Positions 48,901 through 61,040 of a DNA stretch of 64,000 bases are shown piece after piece (the stretch's first letter is position 1; the number at the start of each line of letters is the position of its first letter). This DNA comes from Datnioides undecimradiatus (lineage: Eukaryota; Chordata; Actinopteri; Lobotiformes; Datnioididae), in NCBI GenBank assembly GCA_008933995.1, contig WARS01000051.1, positions 2,046,001 to 2,110,000 on the forward strand, read 5' to 3'. The notes beneath the pieces were generated by a model. The model was not told where the DNA came from. It was given only the letters and a program-made list of their open reading frames with translations, and ran no database searches. Made by a program: the position numbers and the translations under genes.

Positions 48901-51534
48901 GAAAGGACAGTAGGTGAATCAGAACAAAAGACAACGACAATGGATCCACATGAATCTTCAACACCGGGCACAGCTCCGGTGAACAAACAGTGATAACGTG
49001 ATTGTTTTCGGCTGCTCCTCAAAATGCAGCACAGCAAACAGCAACTGCCAGCTAGAACCGCTGTGAGCTGTGAGTCAGTTAACCCAGAACTGTGCACCGG
49101 GAATGTACCCCGCAGGAATAAACCTCAGCAGAGAGCTGATTTATAAGCTGCCTTATAAGTTCTGAGGCGTCTGAGGATGGAAGTTCTGCATCTGACATCG
49201 GAGATATTCAGAGAAGTTGCATAAATGCATCAAGGATAGGACAGCATCTGTTCCCTCTACATAAATTTACAACACATTTCAGAAAAACCTAGATATATTA
49301 TACTATTATTATCATTTTTCATTATTAATACATCAGCTTCGCACAGATAAATGTGTGTAGCTGAGGGTTTTAGTAAACTAAAGCCCTGTGACGTAGGTCT
49401 GTGCTGTCAACAGGAACAATGCATTTAGACTGTACCCTGCACAGGTTCAAGGTCCTTTTAGTGGTCATTTAATTATGTTAATTCAAGGGTGAAAGTGAGG
49501 AGAAGAGCAGAAAAGAGGGGAGGCGGAAAAATAGCTGTGTCATTATACTGAGGACGTTTTTAAAAAATGAGGAAAACAATCATATCAGCTCTGACTCATC
49601 TCCAGGAGGATTCTCAGGTCAGGCACAGTTCACATTAAGGACCATTTAAACCTCAACAGTGTGGCATGATGGGATACGTGTCCCTCAGTGCTCTGTGTTT
49701 TACGAGCCTGCTGCTGGATGATTTGTAACATGTTTCAAGTCATTTCAGATGCTGGAGGAACTCAAAATCTACCTTCAACACAGACCCACACTCTGCTATA
49801 CTTGTTCACCATTATATGAAAGGTCTCCATATCTTCTGGAAAAACAATTTAGAGGAAGAAAGTAGAGTGTTTCCCATTGACTGACCTTTTCTCAGTCTGT
49901 CTTCAACCACCCAATGGTAACCCAATGGGTTCAGATTATCCTGCTTTCAACATTCCTCGACTGGTTGCCCTGTCTGCCAGCTCTGGTGCGTTAATGGCTT
50001 CCTTCAAACTGTACCACAGTGGCAACAATTCACCAGCAACTCCACCATCATTATTTCCATCTCCACAGCCCAGTAAAACTTGGAAAGCATCGCCTCTGCA
50101 CGGAAAATACCAAACCAGAACAGCTCAAAGGTTAAGAACATTAAGGCTGCATTCTCAACACAACTCCCAAAGATTTGCTCTTTGATTACAGTCAGATTAT
50201 GAGGTCAAGAGAGGTCTGGGCGGTATCAAGAACTGTGATTTGAATCATTAATGTCCTTAAATCTGCTCACAATTGAAGACAAACCCACACAAAACTACAA
50301 CAAATGTCTTTTATAGCCCACAGCTCCATTGTTTTGTTTCTCATTAATACCTTGTTTCCAGCAGCAGGCAGCTGTTTTCAGTGAAAAAGCTTTTAAACAG
50401 CTGTACAGTTCACTATTTGTACCTTTTCAGCATCAAACAATGGAAAAACACGGTGAGAGAACACAAGTCTGGCTTTTTTTTTTTGTAATGTTGTCGTGTT
50501 TACCCCGAGATATCAGCAAATAACTAGGTGGGAAACAACACGTCCAATCCAGGTGAGATGTTTCTTCTTTCTTTTAAAATTAACCTGTATTGGAGGAAAA
50601 GGCTTCTGTTCACTGTTCCATCACTCAAAAGTGACTCACACCGTGTCCATCTCCTCTTTTGCCCCCACGGTGGTCAAGGCTGAGTTAGATCATGGTTTGA
50701 GTTAAATGAAAGAAAGTCATTTAGGTCTGGGCACCTTCACTGTCAAGGTTAGACCAACCAAAACCAACCAACGTTTAGGTAGAAAACCTGAAGTAAACTG
50801 CTGCCATGCCTGGTTGAAGTGACTTGTTTTGAGGACCAATGCATCCAGACAGACCGCCTCCCTAGAAAGTTTAAAGGGTCTATGTTGCACTATTTCTACC
50901 TCTGGTCCTGGCAGACAATCATAATTTACCCAAAAACTGTAATGTTTGACTGTAAAATCTAAACATATGTCTTATTTATGCATTTCAACAAACCGGCGGT
51001 AGTGTAATAGGCCGAGAGGTATTCTTGGGAGGAATGAAGACCAAACCACAAAGATATAATCTAAGTAGTAATAAACATTATCCTTTTAGAACAGTGCATT
51101 CCATAATAGTTATTGCCTCAATGAGACATTCACTGGTTTCAGATATCGTAATAAATTAATGTGGATGGTCATCTGTAGCATGCACAGCTAACTGTCTCCC
51201 TCTTAGCATATCATTATTATTATTATTTCAGAATAGATGAAAGGATTAATTAACACACACCATGACCCAGCCAGCAGCACAGCTTTGAGCATGCTGGTGG
51301 TGGTGTGTCACGCCCGGATTAGAGCAGTCCAGCTTGATGAGGCCAACGCCCCTAAAGCTCCGTCTCCTCGTTCAAAATCACGCCAAACAGAGACGAGACA
51401 TTGTTTATCCTCAACTTCCCAAGGTCACTAAAGGGTCAGACTGAAACACACCTGCAGTCTGAACACCATCAAGGTTACCGACACTGTGTTCTTGCATACA
51501 CACAGGCTGAATATTAATTTATATACTCTTAAAT
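42974..51534. other. Long non-coding stretch
   Basis: It is AT-rich at 43650 to 44220, with a NotI site (GCGGCCGC) at 44249. A 135-codon frame at 45380 to 45787 begins in CA-rich sequence and has no acceptor or known domain. An X-box-like word of lower quality lies at 47218. No gene is supported. Confidence 0.35.
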
Positions 51535-51725
51535 AAACAGCTTTGCGTTAATAATGTGGATATAATGTCTAAGTGGCTAAAGAGAAATAATAAAAGACTA
51601 GAACAGTCTGGTGAATTCAGACAATCACATCACTTTTAAAACCAGGAAAACACAAAACCTAGGTCACATTGTAATATTATGATATATAATCTAAGATGAT
51701 ATCTAGCCTCATATCAGCTATAGCA
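51535..51725 (+). repeat. Dispersed repeat, copy B of a window-internal pair
   Basis: Second copy of the unit at 41140, without the AT run and with AATCTAAGATGATATCTAGCC at its right end. Confidence 0.55.
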
Positions 51726-51949
51726 TCATGAATCCAAGCTCTTCAGATGGGCTACCAATCCTATTTTTTTTTATTTACCAATCGTATCCCATCTTGTCCC
51801 ATACCCAGACGTTAAGATCTTCAAAGTGATCAGAGTCTGCATTTTTAGCCTCTTTTAGCTTGTTTTGGTTTTACAGTCTGCACCTATGCAATTTGGTTCA
51901 ACTTTAACAATCATTCAACCCTGTTTCAGTGGTAAACTACTGTTTGTAG

Positions 51950-52325
51950 TAGACACTTGGTTGGTCGGTTCATTGTTTTTACCTGTGTCTACATACTGTT
52001 TGTTATTCTCTTTGTCTTATCTTGTGTCAACATCGTATGGGCCCTTGTGCCGGATTATATCCTTATGTTTTTCCCTGTGTCATTCCTTGCTTTACTCGTG
52101 TTTTTCTGGGTCTGTGTTTTTGTTGGTTTTTGTTGCCCGACTGATGGACGTTGCTTTTGCCTGATCAGATGGTAGATCTGTTTGCCGTGTTTTGGACTGA
52201 ATGTCTGGATTTGACCCTGCTTCAACCACCTCTAAGCCTAAACCCTCCACAAATAAAATACAGAACTACCACACCTCCACATCTCCATTCCTGCAATTGG
52301 GTCCATCCCCTCGTGTCTCACTGTT
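51950..52325 (+). mobile_element. Degraded retroelement 3' end or LTR (candidate)
   Basis: A T-rich run with GTTTTTGTTGCCCGACTG, GTGTTTTGGACTGAATGTCTGG and TTGACCCTGCTTC is followed by AATAAAATACAG (52253). It closes with CTCCATTCCTGCAATTGGGTCCA. A TG/T-rich tract, AATAAA and a final TGCATTTGGGTCC is the usual closing part of a widespread fish retroelement. No coding part remains. The family is not certain. Confidence 0.4.
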
Positions 52326-52559
52326 CCTTCAACTAGCAGGGTAAAGGCCTTCATCAGACTGTTTACCTTCATGTATCAGGGTAAGCATTAGGATGCCCCC
52401 CAGTCCTCCAACCTTCAGTCCTCAGAAGGAGGCAGAGACTGAAATAAGACCCACCAACAATAGTTGTGTGCGATGCATGTTAAAAAGGGCTGACAGCCAT
52501 GTACACCCACACAGCACATCTCGGTCGGAGATATCAGAGCTCTGACTTGCCACAGATTA

Positions 52560-54429
52560 TTTCACACACATCTTGGTACAGTTTCCTGCACTGAGATCAG
52601 CTGTGACAGAACTGCTGGCAGATATGGTTGACGGCATAAACCCACAGGTTTGTTGGCGCCATGACATCCGGGATTATGACCACAGGCTTACCAAGACGTA
52701 AATAAACACACTTTTGTAACGTTGTGGTTATTTGCAACCGAGCCAAGACCTTTGTCACTGCATGCAAATAGTTAATCTAACAGGGATTCCAGTCTGGAAC
52801 CACATCCAGTTTTCTAAATCTCCTTTGCCACTGGATGCGACAGGCTGCTTCCACTCATGTCAGGATAGAGCAGAGACACATTCCTGGCAGACGAAGCTCC
52901 ACTGCTTCAGATGCTTCAGGATTACCGCAGCTTCTTACAAAGAAGGAAGGTATGAGGCGTTACTACATTAAATAAACTGTGTTCGGACAGAATGTAAAGT
53001 AAATGTAGGAGGTGGTACAATCACAAACAAATTAAACGAACATATGTAAGAAAAGAAAAGATTATCTCGCAGTTTGCCCCAATTCTTTCAAAATCAAACT
53101 GAGCAAGAGAGAATCTGCTTTTTAAGCTGAGGAGAGGAAACAGGAGATTGGAAGCAAATTAACAACAGGAACTGCTGCGTTCTAAGATTGATTGATGCCC
53201 GGTTCCACAAACATGGTCTATGAGTAAAGTGCTAGCTTGTTTGTAGCTAACAACTGAACAGTTGGTATCTTGGCTTTTTCAAGCGAATACACGCAAACAG
53301 TTCAGCAGCAAATTTTGCACAAATGAGAAAATTCACTTGGCGTTCTTCTTCAATGATTATCTTCAGCTCTACAGAACTGTTCTTGTTGGCACTTTAGCAC
53401 TTTTTCGTTGCTAAGAAAATTAAATTACACCTCTACCAGACCTGTTGTGATTAACCTGGTCACATATGATTGGTCTACACTTTCGTTTGTGCAAGAAATT
53501 GTGTTAATATGTAAAAACTACATGTAAAAAGACACAAGACAGATGAGGTGAATTAACATTGCTGTCAGGGTTCGGTGAAGGTACTGATGTCTGACTGGTA
53601 GGACTCAACACTGGTCCAGGAAATAAGAGAGAAGACGACTCAGACTGAGTGCTTCCACTCCAACATCCTTGGGTCTTGCAGTTGGGTTGTCTAATAATTC
53701 TTTTCTCAGTGCTCACACTGAGAGGTGTTGAATGAACAACCCATGGTTCATATGTTTAACTAATATTACAAAGAACTGATTTAAAATGTGGTGCGCCTGA
53801 GCTTAAACACCAATTAATGGCTGCACAGTGCAGAAAAGAGACACTGCTGATTTAATTAGCCGCATCTAAGATTGACAAAGTGTTGGCCGGGACTATCAGC
53901 TGACAACATCCATCATTTGCTCCATCAACTTGGAATGACTCACTTGGGTCCTCATTTTGACCCAAGTTAAGGTCCAACAAGTCCCAGTTCAACTGACCAA
54001 CAGGTTCTGTGTTTTAACAGCATTGGGTTTCAGATCCTATAAAAGTCTTTATTTAGTTGATTCGCAGCGTACACTGAAAGGTTAATGTCCCAGTCACTAG
54101 TCATTAAGGCTAAGTCAAAGCTGAGTTGTGCGTCGTTTTAGATTTTGTCAAGCCCAGCTGAAATCATCAGATCAGTGACTCAGTATGAGTCAAATTCAAT
54201 TCATATGACCAGATTTCCCTCAAGGAAACACTAATTAGCTGTTTTGTTTTGGATTATTTGGTGAGTCAAACTGAAACCTTAGCTACTGACCCCGCCGCTA
54301 ACATCATGCTCAACTGTTCGCCAGTGGAAAGGAAAAAGATATATTGTTTATTGTTTTTGTAGGGTCTGGGTTGGGGTTTCTGTTTTGGGTTTTGTTTTTG
54401 TCTTGTTTGTGCAAACTGTCTAAATCCAG
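52560..54429. other. Non-coding, nothing recognised
   Basis: No coding frame with splice sites, no repeat longer than simple words. Confidence 0.35.
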
Positions 54430-54500
54430 ACAAGATGTTAAAGTTAGGGCTCGTTTGAACGCCGATACCGAGCAGTACCAAACATTTTTGAAATATTAAT
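54430..54500. repeat. Fragment with GCCGATACCGAGCAGTACC
   Basis: This word is the inverted-complement style of the GGTACTG/GGTATCGGC ends seen in small fish DNA elements, related in type to 17832 to 18290. Only a short piece is recognisable. Confidence 0.3.
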
Positions 54501-54679
54501 ACGTTTTTCACCAAAACCCTTTTATCATTGAACAAAAGAGGCCAAAAGCAGCTATCAAATGCACCTGAAGTCTCACCGTCTTCAGTCGCAGCGCGCACCG
54601 TCTCATCTCATTCTCGCAAACTGAAGCCATGTCTCAGCTGTGTCTGAGACAGAAAAACAAAATCTCTCGGCACACTGAG

Positions 54680-54955
54680 GCTCTACCCCAAAGAAGCCAA
54701 AATATACATAAATAGGTTAAATAAATGAATAAATAATGGATCTAAAATAGTCTTTAGATATGTAGAATCCCTAATTAGTTATTTTTGATACGTGTGAGGA
54801 CGGCAGGCAGTGACTTTGCACAGGCTTTCTGCCAATTTGCATCTTTGCAACGCAATACACTACAATGCAATGCACTCGGTGTTTCCTCTTGGCCCATGGG
54901 CCACCTTTTATGTTCAGTTTTGTCCCTCTGAGGGAAAAGGTTTGGGCGGCCCTGC
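54680..54955 (-). mobile_element. hAT-like non-autonomous element fragment
   Basis: The minus strand starts CAGGGCCGCCCAAACCTTTT (from 54954) and continues with CCCTCAGAGGGACAAAACTG and GGTGGCCCATGGGCC. It ends toward TGATACAAAAATAACTAATT-like sequence. A CAGGG(G/C)(T/C)(C/G)(C/G)CCAAAC start followed by a GGCCCATGGGCC block is typical of hAT-type MITEs. The matching right terminal repeat is not found. Confidence 0.4.
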
Positions 54956-55885
54956 TCTCAAACAGTCTGGCTGAGAACAGAAACGCAGAGTAGGACCAAA
55001 GAAATGCGAGGCATGAGAGAAAGACGGTTAAAAAAAAGGCATCTGGTTGTAATTTCCGACTTTGTGAGAAGTGGAAACCTGACACCAAAGAGACATATTT
55101 TCCTGACAAATGGATTTATTTGTAATTTCATCACATTTAAACAAATTTAAGAGCCTCCACCTCAGTATGAAAATAACAAAATTGGAGGAGGAAAAAAGAG
55201 AATGGAGAATAAGACGGACAGAGAGGAACAGCTATGACCAACATTTGGCCATTTCATCCAACAATCTGTCTCTCCGGGCAACGAGCCAAACTCAAGTCCG
55301 AGCCCAAAGATCACGTCCGGAGTTATCAGTTATTTGAAAAGCTGTCATCACAAATATGAGGTCAGTCATAATGACAAGCCCTGCACACAACCCTAGAGTG
55401 GACATACACACCACAAACATCATATATGCTGTGGCAACAGGGGAATGAATGACCAGGACTCAGAATACCTCACACACTGCAAAGCAGGAGACACATCGAG
55501 CCAGGTAAGGAGGCATGGGGGTTTGGACACATGCACACAGTCATGTACACATGGACATGAGAAACACACATACACACGCTTACAATCTGTGTTAAGTGAG
55601 AGAGATGAATGGATTAGAGCCCCCTGCTGTAGAAATGTTGGAGCAGCCAGCACACCTTCACTTTACTACTGTCAGGCTATGGAAGCCTGAGTGTGTCAAA
55701 AGAAATGAGGCATCTGAGAGGGGGTTGAGGAGGTTTGTTTAACTTTACTGGTCCAGAGGATATGTCAATGCTTTGTTTTAAGTTAATATGTATATATTAT
55801 ATACATGCACCCATAGGTTTTATCTGGGCAAGAAATACATTTTGTCTAGCAGGATTAAAGGAAAATGGCAAATTGCCTTTCTCTT

Positions 55886-55904
55886 ACACACACACACACA
55901 CACA
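55886..55904 (+). repeat. (AC)9 microsatellite
   Basis: Short AC run. Confidence 0.9.
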
Positions 55905-58900
55905 TAGAGAATTGTAGTCAAGTGTATTGAGGGATAATTAGCTTTCGGAGAGACGTCCAAACCATTACATCAGTTTGACTAAACCGACACAACAGCTGCA
56001 ACCACGGCAAAGAACCAGAGCTACGCAAAGACGAGGAGGACGCCCGAACTGATTTAACAGGACATGAAGAGGGGCAACAAAACACGCACATGCACACGAC
56101 ACAAGGCCTCCAGGAACACCAACAGCCTCTAATCTGCATGTGAGTCTGTGGAGAGAGAAGGATGAGGGGGAGCGGGTACGAAGAGAGGCACTCATCCTTT
56201 TTAAAGACAAAGGAAACATGGGTGAATTAATGCTGCATCAGCTCAGGGTGGATTGAAAATGAACACATGTCCTGATGTAAAGCTACACTGTATGTGAAGT
56301 CAGCACTCCGTCAGCACGTAGCAGCTGAGGAACTCAGCGCTAATCGATTAGGACTGACACTACCTGCGGACATTAAGGGCTTTGAAACCTCGTGTCAATC
56401 AGACGTGTATGTCAGTAATTTGTAAAGGTCTGATTTATTTTCTGTTATTTAGTTTCCACGGATTAGCTGTGAAAAACAACCCAGAGAAAAACACATTTCC
56501 TGTTTTTGTTTTGTTTGTTTTAGGGTTAGGGTTTGGGTCTTTGTTTGGAGTTTTCTTTAGTCTTTTGTTATGTTTTTGGAAACTAAATCAACACCATACA
56601 TCAAAAGAAGACGATAGACAAACTTATAAACTTAGGCTTTGTTTGAACATTTTAGTTAGTCCTGACACAATACCAAAGTCTGAACTTATACCAAATGAAG
56701 CCAGAACTATTAAAAACTGCATTTTATATTCCCCAAAACGTTATTGTGATAGATCAAGAGAAGCTGAAAGTTTAAAGGTAAGTGACATCCTACAGTTGGA
56801 AAACCTCTTAACAACGGTCAATGAAACTGACTTTTCTCTCAACACTCTGAACTTTCAGTCAGTTCTTAAAACAGTCTTGAGGTTTCATACCCAGCCTAGT
56901 CTGAAAAACATCCATAGCATTACTAGATAACAGCTGATAGAAAACAACAGCAGATACAATACGAAACACCCAATCTGTCAGCTACTATGAATGACATCAA
57001 GACATTGGTATGAAAGCGCAGTTCCACCACTCCTATGCCGTAAGGATCCAAATGATGCAATAGATCATTGCACCGTGCACACTTCAGGGTGGACGCTTTA
57101 AAAACCAAGAATGAGGAAAAAGGCAACCGCCTGATAAGTTTTCTCAAAAGCCTATCTGGTTCATTTTGTTCCTCATTTCGAGCATCTGGCTTCTGCCCAA
57201 GTGTTAATGACGGAGTATTTGAGCGTGAGTCATCTGCATCAGAACTATACCATACATTCGGCTAAGCCTTTAGCTAAAACCCAGCCTGGTTTAGCGCTTC
57301 TAATCTAATTTCTACTCAGAATATTCCATCATGGGATTAGAGCATCCGTTGGGTGAGAGCCAAGCCTGAGTCAATTTATCAAAGAAGCTGCTATAGCAAG
57401 TGTAGCCCCCCCCACCCTCGGATGATTTTTGTGCTGTTGTTTTTATGTTAATGTGACCAAGGATAATTGGTTTCACATTGCAAGGACAGTTCGGAACTAA
57501 ACATGTAATGCAGTGTGACGGGGGGAATGAACGCAGATTAAATTAAAGTGTCTTGAACAGTCCAGGTCAGATGGAACGCTCACTCAGCCCCACCCACATG
57601 CAACTACACAGTTCTGACTTTGTTGGCAATTGTTCCAAGTGTGCTTTTGCTTTGCGGACTGTGCAACTGAAAGTTATTACGTTTGTCACAAACTCTCTTA
57701 AACCCAGAGGCCCCGGAATAAAATCAAATATAGAAGATGCGAAACAATAGTGTGCTTTCGGACCACTGAACTGAACTGTGGTTTTACTGTATACATTCAT
57801 AAATGTGGCTTTTGTCATGAAAACAAAGCCCAGATTCAGAGACAAACCGGTTTCCCTTAATGAAATGCACGTTCATGAACCATGGTGTGCTTAAATCTGT
57901 AGGTTTTCCAGCACCTTTTTTAAAATAAATCTCATAAAATTAATGTTCATATCAGATAAAAAACAGATAATCCTCCCTTCCACAGAGAGAAATATTACAA
58001 TACATTTCACATTTTCCTCCCCCAAGTCATTTTCATACTCTCCCTCACATGCAGAGAATCATTTCCTATATTTAGCTGTTGAGTCATAACATTCACATTC
58101 CTCAAATACATTTTACAAGTGAAACAATATTGAGGAGAAATGCACGAGATCCTCAAAGAAATTCTTTCATGCTTTCACTCTGCAGAAATTTCCAACATTT
58201 CCTGCCAAGCAATCTTGCCTGCAACACACGGACACACACACACACAGCTCCACTGGCTGATGTCCACGTGCAACTACAAGTAAAAGCCAGCATGCATGTG
58301 TGTGAAGAGTGTAAAGCAGACCCTTGAGGCTCGAGAGAAGACCCTGGTGTGTCATCGCTGTGCCTATGCAGCATCCTGCAGCCTGGCCCCCCTCATCAGT
58401 GCTATTGATCTGCTGTGTGATCCTGCCATACAGAGCGTCCTCGCGCAGTAATGGGGGTTCAAGCTCACTGGCTGCTGGGCCTTAACAACCTTCACCTCAA
58501 GGCCTGCTGACCGTCAATCCCACCGCTCACTGACAGCACCGAGTGGGAGGGGAGGGTATCACTCTGATGGATGGGACAGAGACGGATGACACGGGACGGT
58601 GGGCTGGGACGGTGTGTGCATGTGTGTACCAATTCACCAAAAGCAAGCTAAGCAAGAATGGACACATGGAGTATAGACACAGTGTACACAATGTGGCTTT
58701 TCACAGCCATGTTCATTTGAGCGAAGCGTGGCAGGACAAGGAAACCGCTGTGTGTGACATACGGCTCCGTTTCCGCTGGTCCCCCCATGGGTTAATCCAG
58801 TCCTGCTGATTAATACAATCATACTTTATTATTGGTAATATCCTGCCTCAGATTCTACAAGCTGTTACCAAGAGCAGGTAATAGTAGACACATTAAACAC

Positions 58901-59357
58901 AAATCAAATACACAGGTAACGCAAAACAGACAAATAAAACAGGAAATAACTACTGGTTGCTGTTTTAGCGACAGAGCTCAAGAACAACGAGCCTTTCTGG
59001 TTGATACTTTGGTCCAGCGCTACATGAATCCAGCTGTGATGACCTTTTCAAGCTCCACTTATAAAGACGGATGGAGTGATCCGAAATGCCCGATCAGTAT
59101 GGCGACCTTATTGAGAAGACACGGAAGCATCCATGGCATTACTGATCCAGATTTATCTTAAACTTCAGTGTTTCTGCTGCCAGTTCTCCACATGCAATCA
59201 ACAAACTCTGTTTCTGGTGCCACGGTGAGCCCTGGCTTACTTTACATAAAAAGAGCATCTGTATCAGATCAGTACGTGATATTAACTGATACCCTGAGTT
59301 GAGTTCAGATTGAGCATGAGGTTTGTGCAACCAGACATTTGAGGAAACAGGATACAG

Positions 59358-59371
59358 GTTGCCACGGTGAC
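59358..59371. promoter_or_regulatory. RFX X-box-like motif
   Basis: GTTGCCACGGTGAC has a perfect left half and one change in the right half. Confidence 0.3.
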
Positions 59372-60879
59372 ATCTCCAGCACGTCCTTAAGGGTATTTAA
59401 AGTGATTCCTTCACTCTGAGCCAACGACCGCACAATCAGCCAGAACCCAACAGGCCGTGTGGATCACACTACATGACCTTTAAACAACGCCAACAAGAGC
59501 TGGCTTGAAATCCTCAATTTGTATTCACACAAACAGGGACAGGAGGCTGCAGACTGCAGGTATATTCACAAACTCTGACAATGAACAAAGAAGATGTGAC
59601 GTTCTGGGGGACACTAATTTGTTGTCCTGGCTTGACAAAGAGCTTCAGAACATGTCTGTGGATAACATCAATGCTCCAGCCTCTCCAATACGGCAGCTCA
59701 TTGGCATTCAGGCCACAAAAGACCCACATGAGCCCACAGTGACACTGGATTTCTTAAGAGGAACTGCATACAGAGTACAGTACGCACAAGATGGACCATT
59801 ACACCACGGGTACCAGAGCCACTGCAGGTCCTGATCATCCGGCTGCAGCTCAAACTTCCCCAAGCCAACTCCCTTTTTCAATTTGCAGTGCCTGTTCCAC
59901 TCCAAATACACCCAAACTAAACGTGTATTCAAATATAGCGACTCTCACGTTTGCTGCATCTGCTGTTTCCTGAGCTCATGCGTCTGATAAAGGACGGGCC
60001 ATTTCCACTGACCTCTCAGATTGCTGCAGGTCAGCTGATAACACGGCCTTAATTTAGATACTGCTTCTAAACAGGCCTGTTTATCAGCAGACAGAGAGAA
60101 AGAGTGTGTTTACTGCGTTGGCTAAAATAGCCTGTAATGTCATTTCTTATATACATTTTGAAAGGTCATTTTTTAGGGGAACTTCCTTTGAACAAGTGCT
60201 AAGTACTAAGGGGAAGGTTAGGAAAACGGGAGCTCGCAGACGCCATAAAAAAACAAACCCCAGAAAGGATCCTTCATTTTCCACATACACCAAATGCATC
60301 AAAGCAAGATTACACGTCAGCGTCAGATGATGCTAATTTAATTACAGTCCAAAATGATTGCATCAGACTCTGAGTGCTGCCTCAGGGGCTGTTTGAGGGT
60401 AATGGTGTTGGTTACAGTAACCATACGTCTGCTACTGTTACATACTGCGCTCCTATATGCTGCAACTGCTGCAATTAAGTGTTGCTTGGAGGTGCAAGAG
60501 ATATATGTAATGCTAGTAAAAGTATCAAATACCTAATATAAGCGAGCACGGTAAAGTCAGGTCAACAGTGGCTCTAGTGCGTGTCTCCCTCTTTTGGTGA
60601 TAAAGTAGTCACATAAACGCTGTTGACGTGCCTCTGTATACTGTGAAATACACAGATTCATCTGAAGCTTAGAGGATTAATAATAACTGTAAAGTAATAT
60701 CACTGGCAGTGGCAAAATACAGTAGAATCAGGTCCATTACATGTCTTAATGAGAACATCTGTTGTAGAAGTCATTGATCACTGATAACGATATCATCGGC
60801 CATCACATTGTTCCACTGTGGATATCACCACATGTCACAGGCATCTCTCAACTCTAGACTGCTGCTGATGGATGCTGAT

Positions 60880-61040
60880 GACCTCACCAAAATGGTAAAG
60901 TTGCCGAAACAATAAGCTAAAAGAGGCTAAAAGTCTCTGTAGAACTGAAGGGAAGTGGTTGGTGGTAGTTCTCTGAGGGTTTGTCACCTGGACTGTTTGT
61001 AGGTTCAAAAACATTGATTGGTGCAGCCTTTTGCCTCAAA
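60880..61040 (+). repeat. Dispersed repeat, copy B
   Basis: Second copy of the unit at 32045. It carries AATAAGCTAAAAGAGGCTAA, AGTTCTCTGAGGGTTTGTCACC and AAAACATTGATTGGTGCAGC in the same order and orientation. Confidence 0.6.

Larger units (their letters stand above)
55000..60879. other. Non-coding stretch with unsupported open frames
   Basis: The longest open frame of the window (56382 to 56930, 182 codons) is AT-rich and matches no family. A short TTAGGGTTAGGGTTTGGG telomere-like word sits inside it at 56519. The stretch 57350 to 57550 is repeat-free with GATAATTGG and TAATGTGACC words and could be a regulatory element. Confidence 0.35.

Noticed and set aside
56519-56537. Telomere-like TTAGGGTTAGGGTT
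   Set aside because: Only two units plus a decayed third; too short to call an interstitial telomere array.
56382-56930. Longest open frame of the window (182 codons, plus strand), with an internal AAG|GTAAGT
   Set aside because: AT-rich, non-coding codon use, no matching acceptor with good context, no domain, and no recognised family.
59505-59834. 109-codon plus-strand frame with a fairly protein-like middle section
   Set aside because: No good splice sites at its edges and no recognisable motif; overlapping minus frames are equally open. Kept out for lack of support.
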